Shown here: in pieces, positions 16,744 to 25,449 of the stretch
How the letters are laid out: the number at the start of each line of letters is the position of its first letter
How positions within the stretch are numbered: the stretch's first letter is position 1
NCBI RefSeq assembly: GCF_965201005.1
Contig: NZ_OZ241747.1
Location: forward strand, 434,001-498,000
Length of the DNA stretch: 64,000 nt
Direction: 5' to 3'
DNA from: Mucilaginibacter_A sp965201005
Lineage (GTDB): Bacteria; Bacteroidota; Bacteroidia; Sphingobacteriales; Sphingobacteriaceae
Program-made: the position numbers and the translations under genes
Notes under the pieces: model-generated
What the model was told of the DNA's origin: nothing
The model's input: the letters and a program-made list of their open reading frames with translations, nothing else
Databases searched by the model: none

Positions 16744-18048
16744 ATGAACAAAAAACTAAGTTGCATACTGTTTTTACCTGCCTTTTTTTGTTGCCGGGTT
16801 TTTGCCCAAACGCCCGAGCAGCTCATCAGCAAAAACGATGTGGAACGCATCATCAAAACGCTTTCTGCGGATGATATGCAGGGCCGTGCCACGTTTACGC
16901 CGGGAATAGAAAAAGCGGCAAAATTTATCGAAAGCGAATACAAAATTACCGGTTTACAGCCGCTTGCAGGGAACAAAGATTATCGTCAGAGTTTCAGCAT
17001 GACGAAAAGTACACCGATTTCGGTTTCTGCTTCCGTTAATAACAACATCATCCCGAAAGAAAACGTAACGGCAATAAGCGGTGCACCAACTTTTACCTGG
17101 GGCAACGATGCGGATGTGGAAGTGGTAAAAATAAAAGCGGAAGATAATTTCAGAACGGAATATGGCAAAATCCTCGGCAGCAATAAAAAAACGCTGGTGC
17201 TGGTTGATCCGCGTTTTGAAGCTTATTTTAAACGCATTGCCACCCGGAATGCCGACGGGAACATCAGCCGGGAAACCAACCCAAACCAGCAAATTGTTTT
17301 TGTTTTGGGCGATTTTACCGAAGTGAAAGCTTTTGCCGCCAGTTATACCGGAAAAGTGGAAAAACTGCCTTTATTTAATATTGCGGGCATGATCCCGGGA
17401 AAAACCAAACCGGATGAATACGTGGTTTTTTCCGGCCATTACGATCATCTGGGGATTATCAAAGCAGTAGATGGCGATTCGATCGCCAACGGTGCCGATG
17501 ACGATGCCAGCGGCACAACCGCCGTAATCGAACTGGCCAAATACTATAAAAAACTGAACAACAACGCGCGTACCTTAATTTTTGTTGCTTTTACGGCAGA
17601 GGAAATCGGCGAATTTGGCTCGGCTTATTTTGCCACGCAAATCGATCCGGTAAAAACAGTAGCGATGTTCAATATTGAAATGATTGGCAAGGCTTCTAAA
17701 TTCGGACCAAATTCAGCTTTTATCACCGGTTTTGAACGCTCTGATTTTGGGCCGATCCTGCAAAAAAACCTGGAAGGGACAGATTTTAAATTTTATCCTG
17801 ACCCATATCCGCAGCAAAACCTTTTTTACCGCAGCGACAATGCCTCGCTGGCAAAAGTTGGCGTGCCGGCACATACCATCTCTACCGATCAGATTGATAC
17901 GGATAAATTATACCATAGCGTAAAAGATGAGTTTAGTTCGTTGGACGTTAATAATATTACGGCAACCATCCGCGCAATTGCGCTAAGTTCGAGAAGTATT
18001 GTGAGCGGAAGAGATACGCCAAAACGGATCCCGAAGCTGGAGGAATAA
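16744..18048 (+). CDS. Secreted M28 family zinc peptidase
   Basis: The preferred start at 16744 gives 434 residues with a clear signal peptide (MNKKLSCILFLPAFFCCRVFAQ). An in-frame ATG at 16660 exists only because a dispersed 12-mer begins there. Zinc-site elements of the M28 aminopeptidase family are visible: VVFSGHYDHLGI, GADDDASGT, FVAFTAEEIGEFGS, MFNIEMIG and PAHTISTD. It probably trims peptides in the periplasm. A PA-like insert lies between the N-terminal region and the catalytic domain. The end of the gene abuts a broken hicA copy on the opposite strand. Confidence 0.92.
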   Translation: MNKKLSCILFLPAFFCCRVFAQTPEQLISKNDVERIIKTLSADDMQGRATFTPGIEKAAKFIESEYKITGLQPLAGNKDYRQSFSMTKSTPISVSASVNNNIIPKENVTAISGAPTFTWGNDADVEVVKIKAEDNFRTEYGKILGSNKKTLVLVDPRFEAYFKRIATRNADGNISRETNPNQQIVFVLGDFTEVKAFAASYTGKVEKLPLFNIAGMIPGKTKPDEYVVFSGHYDHLGIIKAVDGDSIANGADDDASGTTAVIELAKYYKKLNNNARTLIFVAFTAEEIGEFGSAYFATQIDPVKTVAMFNIEMIGKASKFGPNSAFITGFERSDFGPILQKNLEGTDFKFYPDPYPQQNLFYRSDNASLAKVGVPAHTISTDQIDTDKLYHSVKDEFSSLDVNNITATIRAIALSSRSIVSGRDTPKRIPKLEE

Positions 18049-18051
18049 GCT

Positions 18052-18189
18052 TATTTTATGATGTTCTCTATCCACGAATATTCGTGTCAGTCTTATATAA
18101 CTTCCTTTTTGTCGCGTTACTTCGTATCCATATTTACCGGATAGTATTTTGATAAAATCCTTTGCTGACAGGTTTTCTGGCGTCTTCAT
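18052..18189 (-). pseudogene. Truncated hicA toxin remnant
   Basis: Reading the minus strand from the ATG at 18187-18189 gives MKTPENLSAKDFIKIL, then RQKGSYIRLT and REHHK. This clearly matches the intact HicA at 1811-2041 (MKTPRDLSAQDLIKIL, RQKGSHIRLT, DHHITVP). The similarity ends at about 18052, four bases from the M28 peptidase stop, so the last third is gone. The catalytic histidine of the GSH motif is a tyrosine here. No HicB partner is visible next to it. It is probably a dead copy left by a rearrangement. Confidence 0.7.
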
Positions 18190-18695
18190 AATTGAATATT
18201 GAGCCTGTTTAAACTTTTGTTTAATCCGTTTCTTAATGCTTCTTTTATGCCATAAAAAATGGTAAGCTTCGTTCCGCCGGCACTGATTTTTATAGGTTAA
18301 AAACAGCATCAGCTATTCATCACCGCGCCACAATTGATCAAAATATGTTTTGCTGCCGATGCTGTTTTTAGCATAGGAAAAAAGGGTTTACACAACTATA
18401 ATTTCCGGTTAGGTTTGTGCCGATGATCTCGTCCCATCTGTAATTTTCTCTCCAGTAATACTCGCCGCCCACGCCGGGTTTGCAATAATTCCATCGATAA
18501 AAGAAGCATTGAGTTGTGTTGCTGCTTTTGCCAATTGGTTTTTATCGCGGATGTTGGCTGTTAAAATTTGGTGATTGTTTCCTGGCAAATAGTTTATAGG
18601 TAGTAAAAACAGTATGCTTCTTTTACCACCTATAATTTGGTAAGGGTTTAAGGGTGATGGATTACAACCTGTTTTTTGGTAACCTCTTTGCCATC
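18190..18695. repeat. Gene-free stretch rich in the dispersed 12-mer
   Basis: About 500 bases hold six exact copies: 18236-18247 (-), 18298-18309 (+), 18359-18370 (-), 18498-18509 (+), 18604-18615 (+) and 18614-18625 (-). The last two overlap to make a mixed palindrome of an ACAG and a GAAG form. The second and third form an inverted pair spaced by 49 bases. On the minus strand a stop-free frame of about 70 codons runs from about 18625 down to a TAA at 18409-18411, including NASFIDGIIANPAWAA. I do not recognise it and it may be a decayed gene. The 3' remnant of the neighbouring T9SS gene occupies 18648-18695. Confidence 0.75.
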
Positions 18696-21689
18696 CTAAA
18701 CATGTAAAAAGTAGTTGCCGTTTTGAACATCGGCCGTATTTAAAACCACACCTTTGCCGTTGTTGCTTTTACCTGATTTTAAAACCTTTCCTTTATCGTT
18801 GTATAATTCCACACTAAAACTATTTAGTGTTTTGCTTTGCGTACCGGCATCTGATGTTGCAGCGGGGTTGGAACTGTCGGAGGCAGTTTGGTAATCAACC
18901 GTCATCTCCTGGTCTGCCGGGTTTGGGTAAGAGGCAACCCTGCTCCCAGTGCCGCAAGGGCTGTAAATGGTTACACCACCGTTTGCGGTATTGCCGCAAG
19001 GGTCTGTATAAGTTATATTGGCGCCACCACCGCCATGTACCGTTGCATAAGTACTTGGCGAATTAGGGCTTTGAAAGGTTATAGTACTGCCTGATGAAAG
19101 GTTGCTTGCCGTCCAACGCCAGTTGGTGGCATTTGGGTTACTTGGCGTGGCCTGCAAAAGCCAGTCCTGGTAGCCACCGCTCCGGCAAGAACCGCTCATG
19201 GTTGCGGAAATGGAAGTTACTGTTGGAGAGGTATTAACATTTACAGTAAATGAAACTGGTAGAGTACCGCAAGTTGTTGGAATTGCGGCTGTAAGGGTTA
19301 TCGAACCATTGCCCGCAGGTGTTAAAGTTGCAACATTGTTGGATACGGTAATATTAACAAGACTGGATGGATTTGCTGTCCAAGTTACTGAAGAGCCAGC
19401 CGGTAAATTAGTCACGGAATACGGTTGCGCGTTACAAATACTAGCTAAGCCGTTGACTGAGAATCTAGTTGCGATCACCGGTGCTTGGGGTTGTTGGTCG
19501 ATTTCATTAGCTAACCACTGCGCGCTACAAACCGTTAGGGAAACATGGTTTTCATTCTTGTTTGGTGTAAAGTAAGTGTTAAACGGAGTTTCACTACTTG
19601 TAACCAGATTTCTGTTGCTAAAATCTTCACCGTAGTTGGAACCATTTGTAACAGCAAGAGAACTTTTAGCCGGTATAAAGGAATGTGTGGGTATAAGTGT
19701 GTAGACCATTGATCTCAAAAACCATCCTTTAGCACCGTGCAAGCCATCCTGTATACCTGATACAATCTGTTGCTGTGTATTGTAATAACCACCAGATATA
19801 TTATCCAAACCTATAGAGTTATTATAAGTAGCCCCATAATCTGTCCTTTTAAGGAAAATACCAAAAAGGGTACCTGAAAAAACTTTATTATAGCCATTAT
19901 AACCAGGACTAAAATAAGAATACATATTAACAGCTTTAGCAGCATCAAGTGTTATCCCTGCTGCAACAGCAATAGCTTGAACCACTTTTATTAATATCGC
20001 CCTGTATATAAAACCAACTGCAGCTGTTCCTATAAATCTTGTCAAGGTAGTTGGCACTATTGCAACATTAAGGTTTAAACTACCGAAGTTGCCTTGTGTC
20101 AGGCCGTTTCCCGCACCGTTAATTAAAGCAATTTTTCTAAGTTGTGAAGGAAAACCTAAACTATTTAGTTCCTGCATAAAAGAATTACGTGTACCATAAG
20201 GCGTTGGTAGCGGTTGTTGGTTTGGTTTTATATAATGATCGAGCAGCATTTCTTTTGCAGCAGGAGAATTGATGGTTGAGTTAATTTTCTCCTTTGCAGA
20301 AGGGATGTGTAACACGTTACCGAGGTAATCTAATGCAAATTGATCACCTATTGGGATGTTGGCACCTAAGTGAGGGGAATCAAAAGAAACCCAAAGGCGG
20401 GTATTATGAGGCATGTTATGGTCTTCCATATACTTCAAAGCATACCGACTGATTAATCCACCCATACTTGGGCCAATGACAACTAATTTTTCGGTACTTC
20501 CGTTTTGTTGTAAAATCTGATTAACCTTTTGTATCAGTGTGATCAACGTAAAAGCATTTCTTTGGATATAATCGGCACCGCCGTCAATTTGTACCCCATT
20601 TTTGTTGTAAGTTGGAAATTTTAGGAAAATAACATCATATCCCTTAGCCAACATCTCATCACCAAAATTATTTAGATTGTTATTGTAATATAAGTTATTA
20701 TGTAAATAAGTTATATCATTTCTGCTTCCTGGATTAAAACCATTGATTATTATAATTGGTTTTCTTAACATCTGATCACATGTATTAGTATGGTAAACAA
20801 TTGTAGCAACCCCTTCTCCCTTGGTTGTGGTGTTTTCCTTTTCATAGCCCTGAAACCCGATGTCTGCAATTATTCTTGGTAAATCATGAGGGTTATTAAA
20901 ACCGTTACATGTCGGCGCACCTTGAGGGGTAGGACTTTTTATTGCCAAGCGACTTTCAGTCGAACTTATATTTACATAAATGGTACTATAAGTTTCCACC
21001 TGTGTGCCATTAGAATAGTTGATATAATAATGAACTGTTTTTACTCCTGAAGAAGAATAATTAATACTGGTTCCCTGTCCTAAACCGATTGTATGCAGCC
21101 CAGTACCATCACCAAAATCAACATTTAGGTTTGCAATGGCATTGCTAGTATTGTTAAAGTATAACGAAGACGACAGTTCAAAATACGGTGAATTAGTGGT
21201 AATGGTGTCTGTTAGCACTGCCGCCACACTAACTAACCTTTCTAAATATGGGGAACGTGGCCTGTTTGCCACATCATAAAACAACATACCCGAGGTTGTT
21301 AGAAGATTGTTGTTTATTGCAGTCGTATCAATATAGTTAAACCTGTAATTTAGAATCCCAATTGGGACTATGCCATAATTTAATTTATTTGTAATTCGCT
21401 GAGATAGAGTATCAGGAATAATCATCCCTGCATTAGAGTAAGCAGCATAAAAAAGTTCACTATACGCTTGTATCAGGTGAACTTTCGAAGAGGTATCCGC
21501 ATAGTTCTGGTTAAAAATAGGCAGGGCTGCCAATGGATAAATCCGGTCGTAGAGGATGCCGGTAGTAATCCCAGATTTGTTTAAATTGCTAAAGCAGCTA
21601 TCGGCTGTTTGCGTATAGTCTTTAAGTGTTTGGGAACGGACAGTCAAACTTGCAAGGATTACTAAAACAAAGAGTAGTATTTTTTTCAT
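18696..21689 (-). CDS. Secreted lipase-like protein with PKD-type modules and a truncated T9SS sorting domain
   Basis: The 997 residues start with a signal peptide (MKKILLFVLVILASLTVRS). A PKD-like beta module occurs near residue 180-240 (NLNVDFGDGTG). An alpha/beta hydrolase domain of PGAP1/lipase type follows (about 310-480; nucleophile serine in VVIGPSMGGLISRYAL, later SFDSPHLGANIP). Ig-like or PKD modules and a type A T9SS domain (YPNPADQEMTVDY ... SVELYNDKGKVLKSG) complete it. The frame ends YFLHV-TAG. Beyond the TAG the same frame reads DGKEVTKKQVVIHHP to a TAA at 18648-18650, exactly the missing end of the sorting signal. Base composition is more AT-rich than its neighbours and no exact dispersed 12-mer lies within it, suggesting a foreign origin. 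Confidence 0.85.
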   Translation of the reverse strand: MKKILLFVLVILASLTVRSQTLKDYTQTADSCFSNLNKSGITTGILYDRIYPLAALPIFNQNYADTSSKVHLIQAYSELFYAAYSNAGMIIPDTLSQRITNKLNYGIVPIGILNYRFNYIDTTAINNNLLTTSGMLFYDVANRPRSPYLERLVSVAAVLTDTITTNSPYFELSSSLYFNNTSNAIANLNVDFGDGTGLHTIGLGQGTSINYSSSGVKTVHYYINYSNGTQVETYSTIYVNISSTESRLAIKSPTPQGAPTCNGFNNPHDLPRIIADIGFQGYEKENTTTKGEGVATIVYHTNTCDQMLRKPIIIINGFNPGSRNDITYLHNNLYYNNNLNNFGDEMLAKGYDVIFLKFPTYNKNGVQIDGGADYIQRNAFTLITLIQKVNQILQQNGSTEKLVVIGPSMGGLISRYALKYMEDHNMPHNTRLWVSFDSPHLGANIPIGDQFALDYLGNVLHIPSAKEKINSTINSPAAKEMLLDHYIKPNQQPLPTPYGTRNSFMQELNSLGFPSQLRKIALINGAGNGLTQGNFGSLNLNVAIVPTTLTRFIGTAAVGFIYRAILIKVVQAIAVAAGITLDAAKAVNMYSYFSPGYNGYNKVFSGTLFGIFLKRTDYGATYNNSIGLDNISGGYYNTQQQIVSGIQDGLHGAKGWFLRSMVYTLIPTHSFIPAKSSLAVTNGSNYGEDFSNRNLVTSSETPFNTYFTPNKNENHVSLTVCSAQWLANEIDQQPQAPVIATRFSVNGLASICNAQPYSVTNLPAGSSVTWTANPSSLVNITVSNNVATLTPAGNGSITLTAAIPTTCGTLPVSFTVNVNTSPTVTSISATMSGSCRSGGYQDWLLQATPSNPNATNWRWTASNLSSGSTITFQSPNSPSTYATVHGGGGANITYTDPCGNTANGGVTIYSPCGTGSRVASYPNPADQEMTVDYQTASDSSNPAATSDAGTQSKTLNSFSVELYNDKGKVLKSGKSNNGKGVVLNTADVQNGNYFLHV

Positions 21690-21699
21690 AACCTAAAAA

Positions 21700-22227
21700 T
21701 TAATTTTTCATATCAAAGCGGCCGTCAGTAACGGCGATAACATCTGCTGAGTTTTCCGAGTTTACAGCTGTAAAGGAGAAAGTGCCAGAGATAATTTGGG
21801 ATAAATAATCTATATGGTTAAAGTTGATGCTTCCACCATTTGCACTGTACCGAAAGCCATTTCCAGTATTAGAAATTAGTTTTCCATACGTTATATTAAA
21901 TGCCCCTTCTGAAATAGGAGGAGAAACTGTTAGATCTATTGTATAATCCGACTTATTTCCTATATACATAACCGCTTCACATTCAAAATGATAACTATTG
22001 GTAGCCCCTCCCCCCCTAAGCCCACCAATAAGGCCGGGTGCGAAAAGATCATTTTTTGCCACGTAAACCTTACCATTTATTTTACAAGAAAAAGTATTGG
22101 CACCAGTTTGGGTGGGTTTGGTCAGGCTTTCTTTATTACAAGAAACCAGTAATGGTAAAAAAAATAGAAACAGGGAAAACGTTCTAAGCGGTTTCTTAAA
22201 CAGGTAAGGCAGTGTTTTCATAAGCAT
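21700..22227 (-). CDS. Lipoprotein of DUF6252 type
   Basis: This protein has about 173-175 residues depending on which of two early ATGs is used. A lipobox (LPLLVSC, cysteine near residue 30) points to export and lipid attachment. The mature part begins FSCKINGKVYVAK and ends ISGTFSFTAVNSE ... VTDGRFDMKN, a pattern I associate with the DUF6252 family of Bacteroidota lipoproteins. Its function is unknown. It is ten bases upstream of the lipase-like T9SS gene and very likely in the same operon, sharing its AT-rich character. Confidence 0.8.
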   Translation of the reverse strand: MLMKTLPYLFKKPLRTFSLFLFFLPLLVSCNKESLTKPTQTGANTFSCKINGKVYVAKNDLFAPGLIGGLRGGGATNSYHFECEAVMYIGNKSDYTIDLTVSPPISEGAFNITYGKLISNTGNGFRYSANGGSINFNHIDYLSQIISGTFSFTAVNSENSADVIAVTDGRFDMKN

Positions 22228-22585
22228 TTTTATAAAACTATGAGCAACAACAAAAAGAAAATAAGTTTTTATTCGGTAGAAGTAGCAGGCGGCTTTTGGT
22301 AATTTTAGGCAATTACAAAAGCTTTATTTAGGTATAATAATGTTTTACGATAAAGATATTGGCTTTGTTTTACAACTGCAATTTTATTTAGGTTAAAAAA
22401 TTGTTAAGTAAAAACATCTGTGCCTTCTTAAAACAGGTCAACTCCTATTTTTGCCCGGTAAAAGAAGCATCAACAAAAAAGGCAGGCCAAAAATTAAGGC
22501 TTAACAGTTGGATTATTATATTCTAAGCTCAAGGATAAAAACAACTTCAACTGTTCATATTAGAAGAATGGTTGAAGTTTATTAG
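22228..22585. other. Gene-free AT-rich stretch
   Basis: This stretch of 358 bases should contain the promoter of the minus-strand lipoprotein operon. An exact dispersed 12-mer is at 22459-22470 (plus), and a terminator for the minus-strand DNA ligase gene is at its right end. I see no gene or RNA structure otherwise. Confidence 0.5.
22540..22581 (-). terminator. Terminator after the DNA ligase gene
   Basis: On the minus strand, AACTTCAAC (22571-22579) and GTTGAAGTT (22543-22551) form a nine-base stem with a 19-base loop, followed by GTTTTTATCC. It lies seven bases past the ligase stop. Confidence 0.6.
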
Positions 22586-24196
22586 CTAAAGCAAACTTTT
22601 CAAACTCTCCAAAGTATCCGCTTCCTCCTTTTTCTTATCGTGCCGCCAGCGCAAAATCCGCGGAAAACGCAAAGCAATTCCCGATTTATGCCGCGAAGAT
22701 TGGTTGATGCCTTCAAACCCAATTTCAAAAACCAGTTCGGGTTTTACGGTGCGTACCGGGCCAAATTTTTCGAGCGTGTTGCGTTTTACAAAAGCATCCA
22801 CTTTGCCAATTTCCTGGTCAGTTAAACCGGAATAGGCTTTGGCAAAAGGCACCAAACGGTCGCCGTCCCAAACGGCAAAAGTATAATCGGTATAAAGGTC
22901 GGCGCGGCGGCCGTGACCTTTTTGTGCGTAGATCATTACGGCATCCACCGAAAGCGGGTCAATTTTCCATTTCCACCAGTCGCCGCGTTTTCTGCCAACC
23001 TGATAAGTTGCGTTTTTTCGCTTCAGCATAATCCCTTCGGCAATCATCTCTCTGGATTGTTTTCTAACTTCTGTCAGTTCTTCCCACGAAGTAAAATTAA
23101 TAATGGGCGACACCCGAAAAATAGAGCTAAAAACAGTATCTCGCTGCAATTGCTCCAAAATTTCCCGGCGCTCGGTTTGCGTTTTGCTGCGGATGTCTTC
23201 GCCGCCGACTTCCAAACAATCATAAGCAATAAAAGCAACCGGGTTTTCTTCCAGTATTTTTTTGGTGAGGTTTTTCCGGCCGATACGCGTTTGCAGCAAA
23301 TTAAACGGAAGCGGCTGTTCATCACGGAAAGTCAACAGTTCGCCGTCTAAAACTGTTCCTTCGGGCAAAGCCTGGATAAAAGGATGCAGTTCCGGGAATT
23401 TTTCTGTTGCCAAATCTTCGCCTCGGCTCCAGATAAAAATCTCACCTTTTCGGTGGATAATTTGCGCGCGGATACCGTCCCATTTCCATTCCGCCTGCCA
23501 TTCGCTTGAGTTGCCCAAAGCAGTTTGCATTTCCTCCGGCGATTTCTGTTTTTCGGAAGTTTCCTGGATTGGATAGGCCAGAAAAAATGGATACGGGCGG
23601 GAAAGATCGTCCAGCGCGCCCTGCTCTTCCATTAATTGATCGAAAGTATAAACATTTGGGTCCCAGCTGCCCATGATGCGATGTGTGAGTGTTGGCGCAT
23701 CCAGTTTAGATATCTCGGCCAATGCTTTTACAACCAAACTTTGCGAAACGCCAACCCGGAAACTGCTGGTCAGCAGTTTATTAAAAACAAAACATTCCTG
23801 CCGGGACAATGAAGCCCAGGATTCTGTGAGCCAGAGTTTGCGCTCCACCTCATCCAATTTGCTTAGCTGATTGATTTCTGCAATCCATTCCGTCAGGCTT
23901 TTATCGGAGGATTTGGTGCTGGTTGGCAGCAGCAGCGAAATTGTTTCCGCCAGATCGCCCACAACCTGATAGCTTTCCTCAAAAAGCCAAACCGGAATAT
24001 TGGCCAGTTCTATTGCCCAGTTTTTTACCAAGGTTGAATTGATTTGACGCTTGGGTTTTCTGCCGCTAAACAAAGCGAGCATGTGCATTTTGTCTGCATC
24101 GCTTACGGTTAAAAAGTAAGCTTTGATGGCGTTTACCTTTTCGTTGGTTTTGTTGGTTTCGTCGAGCGCGGCAAATAAGGCGGCAAAGTGTTTCAT
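22586..24196 (-). CDS. ATP-dependent DNA ligase
   Basis: This 536-residue protein has an N-terminal DNA-binding domain (about 1-200). The adenylation domain carries lysine K238 in EWKWDGIRAQ, then FIWSRGEDLA, TVLDGELL, GIMLKRKNATY and the C-terminal DWWKWKIDP. This is the stand-alone 'LigB-like' ligase that accompanies a nuclease in bacterial repair clusters, not the NAD-dependent replicative LigA. The exonuclease partner gene lies 53 bases upstream on the same strand. The phosphoesterase and Lhr helicase that often complete the cluster are absent here. An exact dispersed 12-mer is inside (23128-23139). Confidence 0.93.
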   Translation of the reverse strand: MKHFAALFAALDETNKTNEKVNAIKAYFLTVSDADKMHMLALFSGRKPKRQINSTLVKNWAIELANIPVWLFEESYQVVGDLAETISLLLPTSTKSSDKSLTEWIAEINQLSKLDEVERKLWLTESWASLSRQECFVFNKLLTSSFRVGVSQSLVVKALAEISKLDAPTLTHRIMGSWDPNVYTFDQLMEEQGALDDLSRPYPFFLAYPIQETSEKQKSPEEMQTALGNSSEWQAEWKWDGIRAQIIHRKGEIFIWSRGEDLATEKFPELHPFIQALPEGTVLDGELLTFRDEQPLPFNLLQTRIGRKNLTKKILEENPVAFIAYDCLEVGGEDIRSKTQTERREILEQLQRDTVFSSIFRVSPIINFTSWEELTEVRKQSREMIAEGIMLKRKNATYQVGRKRGDWWKWKIDPLSVDAVMIYAQKGHGRRADLYTDYTFAVWDGDRLVPFAKAYSGLTDQEIGKVDAFVKRNTLEKFGPVRTVKPELVFEIGFEGINQSSRHKSGIALRFPRILRWRHDKKKEEADTLESLKSLL

Positions 24197-24249
24197 AAAG
24201 ATTTGGATTGATTGGCTTCGGCTTCACCAAATGTTGCAATAGTTTCGTT

Positions 24250-25359
24250 TTATGCGGATACTTCTTTTACACCTGTTTTTTTGGTGTCCGCTTCGTCTGC
24301 GATCCCCGCTTTTCCGCTCTCATTTTCCCCGCTCTCCGCTCCTAAATCGTCGGACGGAACTTCACCCTCACTTTCATCGCCGCCGTACAACGTGTGGACT
24401 TCGTGTGCATCAAAACCTATCTCCCTTAAATATCTGGAAAAGGTAGCCGTGTAACCATGCGTTAAATAAACCGATTCGCAGCCGGTAGCATCAATAGCGG
24501 CGATCAATCCGTCCCAATCAGCATGATCAGAAAGTACAAAACCACGATCGGCAGCGCGCCGTTTTTTGGCACCGCGCACGTTCATCCAGCCGGAACAAAA
24601 ACCAAATTCAAACGGTGCGAGTTTGCGCATCCAGTTGCTGCCTACAGCGGATGGCGGCAGCAAAATAATTCCTTTTTTCAGGTCTTCCTTCGGGATTTCC
24701 GGGCTGATGCGTACTGTTTTTGGCAGCTCAATCCCGTTTCTGCGCAAAGCATCATTGGTGTTTTCGATCACGCCGTGTGTAAAAACGGTACCAAGAGAAA
24801 GATCCAGGTTGCACAAAATGCGTTGCGCTTTCCCCAAAGAATAACCGGCAATAATGGTGGCTTTGCCTTCTTCAATGTTCTTTTCCCACCAATTATTTAT
24901 ATCGGTAAAAACAGTATGCTGGGGTTTCCATTGGTAAACAGGCATCCCAAAAGTGCATTCCGAAATAAAATGATGGCATTTCACCGGTTCAAAAGGCGTG
25001 GAAATGCCATCATTTTCTACTTTATAATCTCCGGAAACTACCCAGACTTCGCCCTGATATTCAACCCGGACCTGCGCCGAACCAATAATATGCCCGGCCG
25101 GAAAAAGCGAAATCTGCACACCATTTTTACATACCGTTTCTCCATATGGGATGGTTTGCAAGTTGATGTCTTCCCCCAAACGGTACTTTAAAATTTCCCG
25201 AGAAAGCTCATGCGCCAGATAGCGTTTGCTGCCGGGCCGCGCATGGTCGGCGTGTGCGTGGGTAAGCACGGCATCATCTACCGGCCGCCACGGGTCGATG
25301 TAAAAATTTCCTTCGGCACAAAAAATACCATTGTCTGTAAACTGGAGCAGCTTGGCCAT
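24250..25359 (-). CDS. Ligase-associated DNA exonuclease (metallo-beta-lactamase fold)
   Basis: This 369-residue protein is an MBL/beta-CASP-like nuclease. Metal ligands are H34, H36, D38 and H39 in LTHAHADHA, and later FPAGHIIGSAQV, VSGDYK and VLSDHADWDGL are visible. It is the known partner of the ATP-dependent ligase, acting as a 3'-end-processing exonuclease in DNA repair. The last 40 or so residues form an acidic low-complexity tail (GEVPSDDLGAESGENESG) that is not part of the fold. An exact dispersed 12-mer (24258-24269) encodes part of the final VKEVSA, just before the stop; another is at 24906-24917. Confidence 0.92.
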   Translation of the reverse strand: MAKLLQFTDNGIFCAEGNFYIDPWRPVDDAVLTHAHADHARPGSKRYLAHELSREILKYRLGEDINLQTIPYGETVCKNGVQISLFPAGHIIGSAQVRVEYQGEVWVVSGDYKVENDGISTPFEPVKCHHFISECTFGMPVYQWKPQHTVFTDINNWWEKNIEEGKATIIAGYSLGKAQRILCNLDLSLGTVFTHGVIENTNDALRRNGIELPKTVRISPEIPKEDLKKGIILLPPSAVGSNWMRKLAPFEFGFCSGWMNVRGAKKRRAADRGFVLSDHADWDGLIAAIDATGCESVYLTHGYTATFSRYLREIGFDAHEVHTLYGGDESEGEVPSDDLGAESGENESGKAGIADEADTKKTGVKEVSA

Positions 25360-25398
25360 GTGTGTGTAACGGGAGAAATGAATATTTGGTTTGAAACA

Positions 25399-25432
25399 AA
25401 AAAACCTCCGGCAGTTTGGCCGAAGGTTTTTT
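25399..25432. terminator. Bidirectional Rho-independent terminator
   Basis: AAAAAACCTCCGGC pairs with GCCGAAGGTTTTTT around a short loop, with A and T runs on both sides. Since both neighbouring genes are on the minus strand, it terminates the exonuclease's upstream neighbour, the S41 protease, at its 3' side only if read on the plus strand is ignored: on the minus strand it lies between the S41 stop (25450) and the exonuclease start (25359). A dispersed 12-mer (25439-25450) follows at once. Confidence 0.85.
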
Positions 25433-25449
25433 AGGTGATAAAAACAGTA

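Noticed and set aside
18409..18625. Possible coding gene on the minus strand between the hicA remnant and the T9SS gene
   Set aside because: It is stop-free for about 70 codons, but has no convincing start or recognised family, and it runs through two dispersed words. Kept only as a possible decayed frame.
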